A stretch of DNA of 64,000 nt. Origin: Variovorax sp. 679 (GTDB lineage: Bacteria > Pseudomonadota > Gammaproteobacteria > Burkholderiales > Burkholderiaceae_C). Shown here in pieces: positions 1-8,665 of the stretch. The notes under the pieces were generated by a model that was given only the letters and a program-made list of their open reading frames with translations, was not told where the DNA came from and made no database searches. Numbering within the stretch: the first letter of the stretch is position 1; each line of letters opens with the position of its first letter. The translations under genes were made by a program, and so were the position numbers. The stretch spans positions 558,001 to 622,000 of the forward strand of contig NZ_RXFS01000003.1 in the NCBI RefSeq assembly GCF_003952185.1, in the 5' to 3' direction.

Positions 1-786
1 GACGATCTTGTCGAAGACCTCCATCCCCGCCGCCGTTTGCACCCCCTTCACGGCGCCATCTTCGATCACCACCTTGGAGGCCGGAGACGCGAGACGGACC
101 TCGCCGCCCTTGGCCTCGATCGCCGCCTTCAGCGCATCCAGCAACGTTTGCGATCCGCCGTCCAGGTAGCCGAGCTTTTCCTTGAACAGGCTGTAGCGGG
201 AACGCCCGATGCGGCGAATGCGGCTCCAGATCCACGCGGCCGACAGGTTGGAGCTGTGCTCGTAGAACTTGTAGTCGAACAGACGCTTCCACAGCACCTC
301 GTAGGCTTCGGCACCGACCCATCGCTTGATCCAGCCGGTGGCCTCGACGTGGTCGAGCGGCTTCCAGTCGTTTCGCTTGGTTGAAAGAAAAGCGTGCAGG
401 CCGTAGCGGAACTTGGCGACCAACCCCAAGCCTTTGAACGTCAGCAAGGCCATCGGATTTCCCCATGGCTGAAGACGGTTCTGGTACCAGTAGCCCATCT
501 TCGTGGCCACCCAGTACATCTTCGAGGAGAGGCCGAGTTCTTCGAGCATCTGGAAAAAGGCCGTGTCCGAGGTGCAATGAAAATGGTAGTAGCGCTCGAT
601 CTGCAGCCCGCCGAAATCAAAGGCCGCGGTCATTCCGCCCACGCGGTCGTCGGCTTCGAACACGACGGGCCGATGCCCGTCGAGGGCCAGTTGGTAGGCG
701 ACAGCCAGACCCATAGGGCCGGCTCCCAGAACGGCGATGCGTTGCCCGTGCGGCGAGCCCGGAGCGACAAGGTTCGATTCCGCCAC
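1..786 (-). CDS. FAD/NAD(P)-dependent oxidoreductase, amine-oxidase/UDP-galactopyranose-mutase-like (3' end outside window)
   Basis: The frame is open for 262 codons from a GTG at 786 to the window edge, so the C-terminus is missing. The N-terminus carries a Rossmann dinucleotide fold: VLGAGPMG gives GxGxxG at residues 21-26, followed by an acidic residue in [11 protein letters not shown] about 20 residues later, which is typical of FAD binding. The stretch ERYYHFH and the later [13 protein letters not shown] resemble flavin amine oxidases and protoporphyrinogen-oxidase-like proteins of polysaccharide clusters. A GGAG lies 7 bases before the GTG, and the start is directly next to the stop of the epimerase gene upstream, so the two are translationally coupled. 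The substrate is unknown; a nucleotide- or lipid-linked sugar is likely from context. It is the last visible gene of the operon. The start codon choice is good but not proven. Confidence 0.75.
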   Translation of the reverse strand, partial: MAESNLVAPGSPHGQRIAVLGAGPMGLAVAYQLALDGHRPVVFEADDRVGGMTAAFDFGGLQIERYYHFHCTSDTAFFQMLEELGLSSKMYWVATKMGYWYQNRLQPWGNPMALLTFKGLGLVAKFRYGLHAFLSTKRNDWKPLDHVEATGWIKRWVGAEAYEVLWKRLFDYKFYEHSSNLSAAWIWSRIRRIGRSRYSLFKEKLGYLDGGSQTLLDALKAAIEAKGGEVRLASPASKVVIEDGAVKGVQTAAGMEVFDKIV

Positions 787-787
787 G

Positions 788-1717
788 TCAGAACTCCAGT
801 GCGATCTTGCTGTAGACCGGATGATTGAACGTCTCCTCGACAGCCTCATTGAACGGCGTGCTGCGCACACCGAAGATTCCGGGCCAGTCGATCACCTCGA
901 ACTCGTCGCGCGCCACCAGGGCCTGGAGCTGCTGTGTGGTGAACGGCGGATTGCGATCGAACAACGACCAAGTCCACAGCAAGCCGTAGAACAAGTCATA
1001 GGGAATCTTGACGATCCGAGCCTTCGCCTTCGTGGCGCGCTTGATCTCGCGAATGATGTCGATGTAGTCGACCTGCTGATGCCCGGTGATGTTGAAGATC
1101 CCGGTGCGGACGGTGTTTTCGATGCAACTGATGATCACGTTGCAGAAGTCGCCGACGTACAGCGGCTGGCGCATGAACTTACCGTTTCCCGGCACGGGAA
1201 ACACGGGCACCTTCGCCATGAAACGCGACAGCCATCCGAGATGCTTTCGATCGAACCAGCCGAACATCAGGGTCGGTCGCAGGATCGGGCATTCGATGCC
1301 GCTGTCCAGGACCATACGCTCCTGGTCCTTCTTGCTGCGGGTATAGAAATCGTCGGCCACGGACTCCACCACCGATGAGCTGATATGGACCAACTGGGGC
1401 ACCTTGTTCTTCTTGACGGCTTCGAGGATGAGTTCCGTGGAAGTCACGTTGTTGTCCACGAATTCCTGGTAGTCGATGCCGCCGATCTGCGCTTGCAGCA
1501 TGACTACCACGTCGGCACCTTCGAAATGCGCAAGCCAGTCGCCGCGCTTGGAAACATCCGCGTATTCCGCAACCACGTCGGGATGCGCTCGCGCCAGCAC
1601 CTCGAGGTTGGGACGGTGCTTGTCCAGCACGACGATCTGCGTGAATTTTTCGCGATTCAGGCGGGCAACCAAGTTTTGCCCGACGAGACCAGCCCCTCCA
1701 GGAAGAATTATTTTCAT
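788..1717 (-). CDS. NAD-dependent epimerase/dehydratase (extended SDR)
   Basis: The 309-aa protein begins with a Rossmann motif (GGAGLVG, residues 7-13) and has the SDR catalytic pair Tyr125-Lys129 in FYTRSK, after a Ser-rich strand (HISSSVVES) that supplies the catalytic Ser. The length is typical of extended SDRs that epimerise, dehydrate or reduce nucleotide sugars. The C-terminal half is unlike RfbB, RfbD or GalE, so the substrate cannot be named. It sits between the GT-C membrane protein gene and the FAD oxidoreductase gene, spaced 33 and 1 bases, and is probably part of the same sugar pathway. Such an epimerase-FAD oxidoreductase pair is common at the ends of lipid-linked sugar modules; its role here is inferred. 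Confidence 0.85.
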   Translation of the reverse strand: MKIILPGGAGLVGQNLVARLNREKFTQIVVLDKHRPNLEVLARAHPDVVAEYADVSKRGDWLAHFEGADVVVMLQAQIGGIDYQEFVDNNVTSTELILEAVKKNKVPQLVHISSSVVESVADDFYTRSKKDQERMVLDSGIECPILRPTLMFGWFDRKHLGWLSRFMAKVPVFPVPGNGKFMRQPLYVGDFCNVIISCIENTVRTGIFNITGHQQVDYIDIIREIKRATKAKARIVKIPYDLFYGLLWTWSLFDRNPPFTTQQLQALVARDEFEVIDWPGIFGVRSTPFNEAVEETFNHPVYSKIALEF

Positions 1718-1750
1718 ACCGAAGCCCTAACAAACAAAATGAGACACATG

Positions 1751-3781
1751 CTATTGCGCGTAGCGAACGCCAACGCCGAGCAATCCGATGGAGAGACGCC
1801 GGTCGTCGCCGGAAAGACCCAACTCTTTGGGAGACTGCTTTCCATCGAGCTTCAGCACGACCGTCGTGATGGGAGATCTGTTCCACAGCGTCGGGGCGAC
1901 GCTCACGTGCACGACGCCCTGACCTGAAACTTCCTCGCCGCCGATCTCCTCGCCATTGACAAGCACACCCACGTGCTGCGACTTGATCTTTCCGTTGCCC
2001 AGATAAGGAAAGACCTCAAAGCTCAGGTCGACTGGCTTCGACGCGCTCTTTGACTTGAATTGCAACGCGATCATGTTGGCGGACAACCATTCCCATTCGT
2101 CCGGCTTGCCGGGACGCGCGGACGGTGCAGCAACGATTTCGCATTTCGCTTTCAGCGGATTGAATTTTTCGATCTCGCCGCGGGTGTCCAGGATCGGCGA
2201 ATCGTCATGGATCCGGCAATAGTCGCTCTCGGTGAACTCGGGAGGAAGATGGTCCACCTTCGCGGTCCAGATTTCCATCGAGTTGTTCTTGTTTCTCAAG
2301 AGCTCTTCGGTGTAGCCGGTTCCCCAGCCGAAGACATAGGTCCAGTCGTTCGGGACGAAGTAGGGAACGTTTGATCGGGTCAAGCGCACGGCCAGGCCGG
2401 TATTGATGCCCCAATCCTGTCCGTCGATCTGGTTGATAGCGATCCGGCTGCCGGGCTTTTCAAAATGAAACGGCTCGCTGCCACCCAGTATCGTCGAGTG
2501 CTTGCTGAAAACCTCGAAGTTCGCGTTGTACCGCGGCACGATGAAAAAGGCGGCCGCGATCCAGAGAAGCGAAAAAACCAGCAACACTGGGCGAGGCAGC
2601 CGCGCGATGAGGCAGTAGACGACCAGCAATCCCAGCAGGCCGACGATCGAGTACACGAAGAAGGAATTGAATTCGTAGAGAGGCCCCGTGATCCGAAGCG
2701 CCCACAGCGTCGAGAACGCCAAGGCCAGAATGCAGAACAGGGCCAAGCGCTGCAGTTCGACCCTCGAGGTCTTCAGGTTCAGCAGCCACTTCGTCGGAAG
2801 CACAAGTGCGGCGGCCACCATGAGCAGTTCGAAAAGAACCTTGAGGCTGCCCAGCTTCACGTCTCGGGCAGTGTCCAGCCACTCCGGCTTTCTGTCGAAG
2901 ATGAAAAAGGAAGCGACGTAGTTCATCGCCTGGTTGAATTTGGGCGTCTGACCATGGTTCGACTTCATGTACGTCAGGACTCGCACCGCGTTGCAATCCG
3001 GGCAACGGGTCAGGTCGATGATGATAGGAATCAGGAAGATGCCCATGATCACGAACGAGGCAGCAAAAACCCCTATGCGCTTGCGGCCGGAAGTCCACGC
3101 AGGATCGATCACCTGCCGCGCCTTCGCCGCCCATGCAAAGCTCAGGATTGCAGCAAGAAAAACCGGAAACGTGAGCACCGGCTGCGCGATGTGCCCGTGG
3201 CACAGGACGCAGACACAGAAGACGCACACGGGCAGGAAGCGGAACCAGCCCAAGCTCAGCGCCGCCGAGGAAATCAGAAGCAGCAGATACGGGCCGAACA
3301 GCACATGCGGCGCCCAGATGCTCGATACCGCGATGTAGCCAATGCCCGCGCCCAGGCACGCCACCAGAATCCATGCGAGAAGAATTCTCTTGTCGCGCAC
3401 CAGAAACAATGAAATGGCGACCGAACTCGCAATGAATCCGCTCTGGAGAGCGATGCCGAAGAACACGTGCGCCTGATGCGGCGAGGGAACGAAGTGCAAG
3501 AGGTCGACCAGAACCATCTCGCCGAAGGCATACACATAGAAGAAGAACGGGCCCGGATGGTTGAACTGCCATCTCGAGTAGTTCCCGTAGATCTCATGGA
3601 AACTCTTGGCGCGGATGATGTTCAGCGCATTGGCCGCAAAATCGCCCACCTCCAGTCTGTAGGGGCCGAAGACGAAGCCAGCCGCAGTTGCCAGGACGAT
3701 CGCAAAAACGGCAAAAAATACGATCCACCAATATCGCCATTCGACACGGGCCGCAGAATTGCCTCGAACTGACTCACTCAT
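1751..3781 (-). CDS. Large polytopic membrane protein, GT-C-like; candidate lipid-linked sugar (arabinofuranosyl) transferase
   Basis: 676 aa. I chose the ATG at 3781, with GAGG upstream; the frame is open further 5' but that part is a shadow of the next gene. One membrane helix at about residues 18-38 is followed by a periplasmic loop with GDFAAN (Asp47) and HPGPFFFYVY (residues 75-84), then about ten more hydrophobic segments to about residue 430, and a soluble C-terminal region of about 240 residues. One N-terminal Asp in the first periplasmic loop plus a polytopic core plus a soluble tail is the layout of GT-C glycosyltransferases that use polyprenyl-phosphate sugars. Immediately upstream genes would make polyprenyl-phosphoryl-arabinose, so it is a reasonable candidate for the transferase that uses it. 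No family signature proves this. GC is visibly lower here: one hand-counted 60-base line (2881-2940) is about 48%, against about 75% for a line near 30000. Confidence 0.7.
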   Translation of the reverse strand: MSESVRGNSAARVEWRYWWIVFFAVFAIVLATAAGFVFGPYRLEVGDFAANALNIIRAKSFHEIYGNYSRWQFNHPGPFFFYVYAFGEMVLVDLLHFVPSPHQAHVFFGIALQSGFIASSVAISLFLVRDKRILLAWILVACLGAGIGYIAVSSIWAPHVLFGPYLLLLISSAALSLGWFRFLPVCVFCVCVLCHGHIAQPVLTFPVFLAAILSFAWAAKARQVIDPAWTSGRKRIGVFAASFVIMGIFLIPIIIDLTRCPDCNAVRVLTYMKSNHGQTPKFNQAMNYVASFFIFDRKPEWLDTARDVKLGSLKVLFELLMVAAALVLPTKWLLNLKTSRVELQRLALFCILALAFSTLWALRITGPLYEFNSFFVYSIVGLLGLLVVYCLIARLPRPVLLVFSLLWIAAAFFIVPRYNANFEVFSKHSTILGGSEPFHFEKPGSRIAINQIDGQDWGINTGLAVRLTRSNVPYFVPNDWTYVFGWGTGYTEELLRNKNNSMEIWTAKVDHLPPEFTESDYCRIHDDSPILDTRGEIEKFNPLKAKCEIVAAPSARPGKPDEWEWLSANMIALQFKSKSASKPVDLSFEVFPYLGNGKIKSQHVGVLVNGEEIGGEEVSGQGVVHVSVAPTLWNRSPITTVVLKLDGKQSPKELGLSGDDRRLSIGLLGVGVRYAQ

Positions 3782-3798
3782 CAGGTTATCCCTCACCC

Positions 3799-4548
3799 TT
3801 ACAGCCCAAGTTTCTTGAAAATGAATGTCGGAATCATCTTGATGATCGTCATGATGATTTGCCAGAACCAGGGCACATAGATGACGGCCTTCCTTGCGCT
3901 CACCGCATCGACGATCGTCCGGGCCACGCGCTCCGGTGTCGCGGTCAGCTTCTTGGGCAGATCGAGCCCGGCCGTCATGGGCGTGGCAACGAAGCCCGGC
4001 TTGATCAGCAACAGGTTGACGCCGCGCTTGAAAAGCCTTCCCCGCATGCCGGAAGCAAAAGCCTCCACGCTGCTCTTTGCGGCGCCATAAAGAAAGTTGC
4101 TCGGCCGGCCGCGATCTCCGGCTACGGAGCCGATCACCGCCAGCGTGCCCCTTCCTTGCGCTTCGAACCGAGGCGCCAGCGCGAGCATGCAGACGATCGC
4201 GCTTTCGCCGTTGGTACGGAACTGCTCGATGGCATAGTCGAGGTCTACTGCCGCACGCGCCTGATCGGGCAGCGTGCCGTGGGCAATCAGCGCCACGTCG
4301 ACCTCGCCGAGGTCGCGCCATGCGCGCTCGACGACATCGGGAAACTGCTTTGGCTCGGCCGCGTCCCACACATAGCTGCACATCCCCGTGGCGCCGCGGG
4401 CGCTCAGGTCGCTTGCGACGACCTCGAGTTTGTCCTGTGCGCGCGCCACAAGCGCAAAGGTGCAGCCTTCGGCGGCATATTGCCGCGCCACGGCCTCGGC
4501 GATACCGGAGGTCGCACCAACGATGAGGATCTTTTTTCTTGTTGACAT
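3799..4548 (-). CDS. DprE2-like SDR (polyprenyl-phosphoryl keto-pentose 2-reductase)
   Basis: 249-aa classical SDR. It has the cofactor motif GATSGIAEA (Gly11, Gly15) and the catalytic triad Ser141, Tyr154 and Lys158 (YGAAK). Mycobacterial DprE2 reduces the 2-keto intermediate of decaprenyl-phosphoryl-ribose epimerisation to the arabinose product. The assignment here rests on overall similarity in motif spacing and length and mostly on its place 10 bases after a clear DprE1-like gene. The C-terminus is hydrophobic (VPWFWQIIMTIIKMIPTFIF, residues 224-243) and fits membrane association, as expected for a lipid-linked substrate. An unrelated SDR function remains possible if the DprE1 partner acts on something else. 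Confidence 0.8.
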   Translation of the reverse strand: MSTRKKILIVGATSGIAEAVARQYAAEGCTFALVARAQDKLEVVASDLSARGATGMCSYVWDAAEPKQFPDVVERAWRDLGEVDVALIAHGTLPDQARAAVDLDYAIEQFRTNGESAIVCMLALAPRFEAQGRGTLAVIGSVAGDRGRPSNFLYGAAKSSVEAFASGMRGRLFKRGVNLLLIKPGFVATPMTAGLDLPKKLTATPERVARTIVDAVSARKAVIYVPWFWQIIMTIIKMIPTFIFKKLGL

Positions 4549-4558
4549 GGAATGGGTC

Positions 4559-5881
4559 TCAGGGAGTTACGCGGTTCCAGAACCGCGATTTCAGATGCGG
4601 GTCGCGAAGCGCTTCGACTTGGGGCCAAGCCGGGTAGGCTTGCTGAAAATGCACCGCGTTCATGTGCGCGTCCTTCGCCGGGTAGAGGCGTCCTCCGGCC
4701 TCGTGAATCAATGCATCGAGCTTGGCGAACAACCGTGCGTTGGCAATGTCGCGCTGCGCAAAGTCGAGCGCCAGCGAGACGCCCGGCAATGGGAAGGACA
4801 GAAGTCCGGGCGACGGAACATCGCCGCACCGCTTGAGCACCGCGAGGAAAGAGCCGCTGCCGCTGCGCGCGATCTCTGCGAGCACCGCACGAATCGCGTC
4901 CCGCGAACTGGCGAATGGCACAACGCACTGGTATTGCTGAAACCCGGCGCGCCCATACATCCGGTTCCAGTGCAGCAGCTTGTCGAGCGGATAGAAGAAC
5001 GGGTCATAGCCGACCGTCGCGTGGACCTGCCTGGCTTGCTGCCGGTGGTAGTAGAGCGTGTTGAAGATCCGCAGGCTGGCCGCATTGACCAGCGACACAG
5101 GAGGATCGACCGGCATGCTCTTGGGCTTCGCGGAAGAGACCTGCAAGCCACCTTCCTGTGCATGATTGCCCACGATGTAGTGCCCTCGCCCCGCCTGCCG
5201 GCCGGTGGCGAGGCAGTCGACCCAGGCCACGGCATATTCGTGCTGCGCATCGAGCTGCTCGGACAGGTCGAAAAACTCGCCCAATCCACCGAACTTGATC
5301 GAGCGCTGCGCCATGTAGGCAGAGGGCACGCGACGCAGCTGGATTTCAACCGACAGCACGATGCCGGTCAGGCCCAACCCCCCGACGCTCGCACGGAACA
5401 GCTCGGCGTTGTCCTGCGGCGAGCAGTCCACCACCCCGTCCTGCGTCCTGAACAGCGCCAGCCGCCTGACGTGGCAACCGAAGGTGCCCATCACATGGTG
5501 ATTCTTGCCGTGCACGTCGTTGGCCACGGCGCCGCCGAGCGTGACGAACTTGGTTCCCGGTGTGACCGGCAGGAACCAGCCCCGAGGCAGCGCGATGTCG
5601 ATGAGCGCTCCCAGGGTGAGGCCGGCTTGTGCGACGACCACGCCGGTTTCCCAGTCCGCTGCGATCACGCGGTCCATGCCTGCCATCGCCACGACATGGT
5701 CGGACGCTGCCATACAGGAGTCGCCGTAGCTGCGCCCCATGCCGAACGCGAGCGTGCCACCACTGCCTTGCGCCAGCGCGGATCCGGCAGCGCCTTCGAC
5801 CTCGGACGGCCAATGAACGGCGTGTGCCGTTTGCGGGTGGTGGGGATACCGCCCCCACGACAGGCGTGCGGACGAGTTCAA
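4559..5881 (-). CDS. DprE1-like FAD-dependent oxidase (polyprenyl-phosphoryl-ribose 2'-epimerase subunit)
   Basis: 440-aa flavoprotein of the FAD_binding_4 (VAO/PCMH) type. Hallmarks of DprE1 are present: GRSYGD (49-54), TPGTKFVTLGGAVANDVHGKNHH ending at residue 129, and GRLYPAKD near the C-terminus with Lys403 matching the catalytic Lys (Lys418 in M. tuberculosis, from memory). DprE1 oxidises the 2-hydroxyl of polyprenyl-phosphoryl-ribose before DprE2 reduces it. At the site matching Cys387 of the mycobacterial enzyme, the target of benzothiazinones, this protein has Ala371 (FPLPG-VSLALDF). The start is a TTG at 5881 that overlaps the stop of the preceding gene as TTGA; no ATG occurs early enough to keep the FAD motif. 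Confidence 0.85.
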   Translation of the reverse strand: MNSSARLSWGRYPHHPQTAHAVHWPSEVEGAAGSALAQGSGGTLAFGMGRSYGDSCMAASDHVVAMAGMDRVIAADWETGVVVAQAGLTLGALIDIALPRGWFLPVTPGTKFVTLGGAVANDVHGKNHHVMGTFGCHVRRLALFRTQDGVVDCSPQDNAELFRASVGGLGLTGIVLSVEIQLRRVPSAYMAQRSIKFGGLGEFFDLSEQLDAQHEYAVAWVDCLATGRQAGRGHYIVGNHAQEGGLQVSSAKPKSMPVDPPVSLVNAASLRIFNTLYYHRQQARQVHATVGYDPFFYPLDKLLHWNRMYGRAGFQQYQCVVPFASSRDAIRAVLAEIARSGSGSFLAVLKRCGDVPSPGLLSFPLPGVSLALDFAQRDIANARLFAKLDALIHEAGGRLYPAKDAHMNAVHFQQAYPAWPQVEALRDPHLKSRFWNRVTP

Positions 5882-7362
5882 AATGCGGCTGCAACAAAAG
5901 TGGCGGCGAACGCAATGCCGATCCAGCGGCTGACACGGTCACGCAGTGCGAAGACGATCGGATCGTCATTCATGCGCCCCCGGTGCGCGATCAACCAGAC
6001 CCGGCTCAACCAGAACAACAGCAACGGGCACGCCACCCACAGCACCTTCGGGTGTCCATACAGGTGCAGCGAGGCCACGTCGTTGATGTAGAGGGCTAGC
6101 ACGAGCACCGACAGATACCCCGACGACCCGCCCAGGGACGCCAGAAGCTCGAAATCCTGGACCTCGTAGCCTCGCCCCGGTGCGGCGTCGTCCCGCCCTT
6201 GCTCCCTGGCTTCATAGAGTTCGGTGTACCGCTTGACGAAGGCCAGGCTCAGAAACATGAAAATGCAGAACGCCAGGATCCAGAACGTCAACGGCGCGAC
6301 GATCGCGGCGGCGCCGGCGACAACGCGCACCGTGTACAGCATCGCCAGCGTGACCACGTCGAGCATGACCACGCGCTTGATCCAGAGCGAATACGCCAGC
6401 GTCAGGAGGTAGTACACCCCGAGAACCACCGCGAATCTCGCTGGCAGCCACAGCAGCGACGCACCAAACGCGAACACCAGCAGCGCGGGCATCCAGACCA
6501 TGGCGTGGAAGACCGGAAATGTCCCGGCCGCCAGCGGCCGATTGCACTTCGTGCGGTGCCTGCGGTCGTCCTTGAGGTCGAGCAGATCGTTCAGCAGGTA
6601 CACGCTGGAGGCACAGGCACCGAAGCACAGGAACGCGAGCGCGCAATCGCCCAGCAGTTGCCAGTGGCTCAACTTGTGCGTTGCCAGCAATGGCACGAAC
6701 ACGAGAAGGTTCTTGGCCCATTGGTGCAGCCGCAGCGCCTTGCGCAACACACGCAGGTATCCCACGCGATCGTCGAACACCTCGCCCAAACGTCCGAGAC
6801 GGCGCGCGCGCGCCAACACATTGAACTCGGGGTTCACCACGTGGGCGACGTTCGCGGAACGCCAGACGTCCAGGTCGGCGGTCGAATTGCCGACATATTC
6901 GAAGCGCTGTTCGCCGTAGCGGGAAACCAGGGCATCCCGCTTGTGTGCAGAAGCAAGGTTCTTCGCCTCGGTGCCGAGCACCTCGTCGAAGATGCCCAGA
7001 TGGTCGGCCACCTGGCGTGCAAGCCGCGCGTCGGAAGCCGTTGCGAGCACCAGGTGCACGTCGCCCAGGGCTTTCTGGCTCTCGAGCCAGGCCACCAGAG
7101 GCTTGTTGAAGGGAAGCGTGGCGATGACCGGCGTTGCCACGTCGGCGACGCGCCGCTTGAAATAGGCTTTTCCCTTCAACAGCCAGAACAGCGCCTTCAG
7201 GAACAGCAGGGGCTGGTAGCGCAGCATCAGGAAGACGCTCTCGACCAGCAGGTCAGATCGAATCAGCGTTCCGTCGAGGTCGACCGCGATGACCCGGCGG
7301 CCCGCAGTGGCGCGACCCGATCGTGCATCGCCCAGGCTCATCGTTTGCTCAAACGCAGTCAT
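5878..7362 (-). CDS. HAD phosphatase-UbiA prenyltransferase fusion (candidate polyprenyl-phosphate phosphoribosyltransferase plus phosphatase)
   Basis: 494 aa, two domains. Residues 24-190 form a HAD-type phosphatase: motif I AVDLDGT (Asp28, Asp30), LATAS for motif II, and GNSTAD (158-163) for motif IV. Residues 205-494 form a UbiA-type intramembrane prenyltransferase with NDLLDLKDD (258-266), then a Lys-Arg-Pro segment like that of Rv3806c, and a second Asp motif in VVMLDVV. Rv3806c transfers phosphoribose from PRPP to decaprenyl phosphate, and the 5-phosphate is then removed, so a fused phosphatase would cover both steps. The ATG at 7362 overlaps the rfbC stop as ATGA. An open 34-codon extension upstream is rejected because it lies inside rfbC. 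A different phosphosugar donor cannot be excluded. Confidence 0.82.
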   Translation of the reverse strand: MTAFEQTMSLGDARSGRATAGRRVIAVDLDGTLIRSDLLVESVFLMLRYQPLLFLKALFWLLKGKAYFKRRVADVATPVIATLPFNKPLVAWLESQKALGDVHLVLATASDARLARQVADHLGIFDEVLGTEAKNLASAHKRDALVSRYGEQRFEYVGNSTADLDVWRSANVAHVVNPEFNVLARARRLGRLGEVFDDRVGYLRVLRKALRLHQWAKNLLVFVPLLATHKLSHWQLLGDCALAFLCFGACASSVYLLNDLLDLKDDRRHRTKCNRPLAAGTFPVFHAMVWMPALLVFAFGASLLWLPARFAVVLGVYYLLTLAYSLWIKRVVMLDVVTLAMLYTVRVVAGAAAIVAPLTFWILAFCIFMFLSLAFVKRYTELYEAREQGRDDAAPGRGYEVQDFELLASLGGSSGYLSVLVLALYINDVASLHLYGHPKVLWVACPLLLFWLSRVWLIAHRGRMNDDPIVFALRDRVSRWIGIAFAATFVAAAF

Positions 7363-7901
7363 GGGAACAGATCGGCCTTGTCCAGCGAAACCCCGGCGGC
7401 ATCCTTGGCGGACAGTTGAGGGGACATGTCGGGCCAGACGATGTTCAAGGTCGGATCGTTCCACGCGATGCAGCGCTCGTACGCCGGCGCGTAGTAATCG
7501 GTGGTCTTGTAGAGAAACTCGGCCGTGTCGCTCAACACCAGGAACGCATGGGCAAAGCCGGCAGGCACCCAGAGCTGCTTGTGGTTTTCGTCCGTTAACT
7601 CCACGCCCACCCAGCGCCCGAAGGTCGGAGACGACTTGCGGATGTCGACGGCGACATCGAACACCGCCCCGCGCACGACACGCACCAGCTTGCCCTGCGG
7701 CTGCTGGATCTGATAGTGAAGACCGCGCAGCACGCCCTTGGCCGAGCGCGAATGGTTGTCCTGGACGAACTCGACGTGCTTCCCGACGGCCTCGTCGAAG
7801 GCCTTGCCGTTGAAACTCTCGAAGAAGAAGCCGCGCGCGTCACCGAAGACCTTGGGCTCGATCACCAGCACGTCGGGTATGGCGGTCGGTGTTGCTTTCA
7901 T
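7359..7901 (-). CDS. rfbC: dTDP-4-dehydrorhamnose 3,5-epimerase
   Basis: 180 aa, the usual RmlC length. The cupin fold is recognisable by GVLRGLHYQ with catalytic His62, the GKLVRVVRGAVFDVAVD strand pair and WVPAGFAHAF. It converts dTDP-4-keto-6-deoxyglucose to the 4-keto-rhamnose isomer. The ATG at 7901 follows GGAC at a suitable distance; an in-frame TTG six codons earlier is less likely. rfbB, rfbD and rfbA lie 8.5 kb upstream in the same operon with nine genes between, an unusual order because rfbC is normally beside rfbA. A second, divergent cupin epimerase gene (11792-12346) belongs to the CDP-sugar branch. Confidence 0.93.
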   Translation of the reverse strand: MKATPTAIPDVLVIEPKVFGDARGFFFESFNGKAFDEAVGKHVEFVQDNHSRSAKGVLRGLHYQIQQPQGKLVRVVRGAVFDVAVDIRKSSPTFGRWVGVELTDENHKQLWVPAGFAHAFLVLSDTAEFLYKTTDYYAPAYERCIAWNDPTLNIVWPDMSPQLSAKDAAGVSLDKADLFP

Positions 7902-7924
7902 GATTTGTCCAAAACTCAAATGGG

Positions 7925-8665
7925 TCAGGCCACGCGGCGAAGGTAGCCGTCCGGGGCCACGCTGACGAGAAGCTTGTTGTCGATGGCCCGGTCGATCTCA
8001 AACGCATGCGCATGCGTTTTGAGGAATTCGTGAACCGCTGTCTTCGGATTGTCGCCGGGTCCCCATGGACGGTCGGGAAACAGGCTGTCGGGCAGATCTT
8101 CCACGATGGTGTCGAACACGACGCAGTAGCTGCCGACGCTCACCAGCGGCGCGTAGGCGCGCAGCTCATCGAGCACGTGGGCATGGGTGTGGTTGCTGTC
8201 AAGGCAGACCAAGACGGACCGCTTGTCGGAGGCCGCTGCCTTGACCTTGTCGATCACGTCCTGCGCGATGCTCGAGCCTTCGATCATGGAAATGCGCTTC
8301 ATCATGGGATGCGCCTCGATGGCCTTGCGATTGTGGGAACGGATGTCGATGTCGATGCCCAGCACCCGTGCATCGGCCGGGCCGCCGCACGCCGCATTCA
8401 GCTCCAGCATCGCCGCGGAGAAGATCAGCGAGCCGCCGTGCGCGATGCCCGTCTCGATGATCAGGTCAGGCTGCACACGCCAGATGAGCTCCTGCATCGC
8501 CAAGATGTCCTGCGGATACTGGATGATGGGGCGCCCCATCCAGGAGAAGTTGTAGGAATAGCCTGCGCGGATGGAGGAGCCGATCAGCGCCTTGGCGTCC
8601 GCCTGCAAGGTCGAATTGGTTTCGTTGGCCGCAACGCGCGCGGCCACTTCATCGTCAAACGTCAT
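7925..8665 (-). CDS. CmcI / cephalosporin-hydroxylase family protein, probable sugar O-methyltransferase
   Basis: 246 aa. The SAM-binding-like core is ETGIAHGGSLIFSA (residues 71-84), LGIDIDIR and LVCLDSNHTHAHVLDEL, the pattern of the CmcI family. Despite the family name, members in polysaccharide clusters are thought to act as rhamnosyl or other sugar O-methyltransferases. The start overlaps the stop of the preceding methyltransferase gene as ATGA, so the two are probably made together. Which hydroxyl is methylated cannot be read from the sequence. Confidence 0.85.
   Translation of the reverse strand: MTFDDEVAARVAANETNSTLQADAKALIGSSIRAGYSYNFSWMGRPIIQYPQDILAMQELIWRVQPDLIIETGIAHGGSLIFSAAMLELNAACGGPADARVLGIDIDIRSHNRKAIEAHPMMKRISMIEGSSIAQDVIDKVKAAASDKRSVLVCLDSNHTHAHVLDELRAYAPLVSVGSYCVVFDTIVEDLPDSLFPDRPWGPGDNPKTAVHEFLKTHAHAFEIDRAIDNKLLVSVAPDGYLRRVA

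Noticed and set aside
3782..4381. N-terminal extension of the GT-C membrane protein
   Set aside because: The frame stays open for about 200 codons before the ATG at 3781, but it overlaps the DprE2-like gene and reads as Arg-rich shadow sequence.
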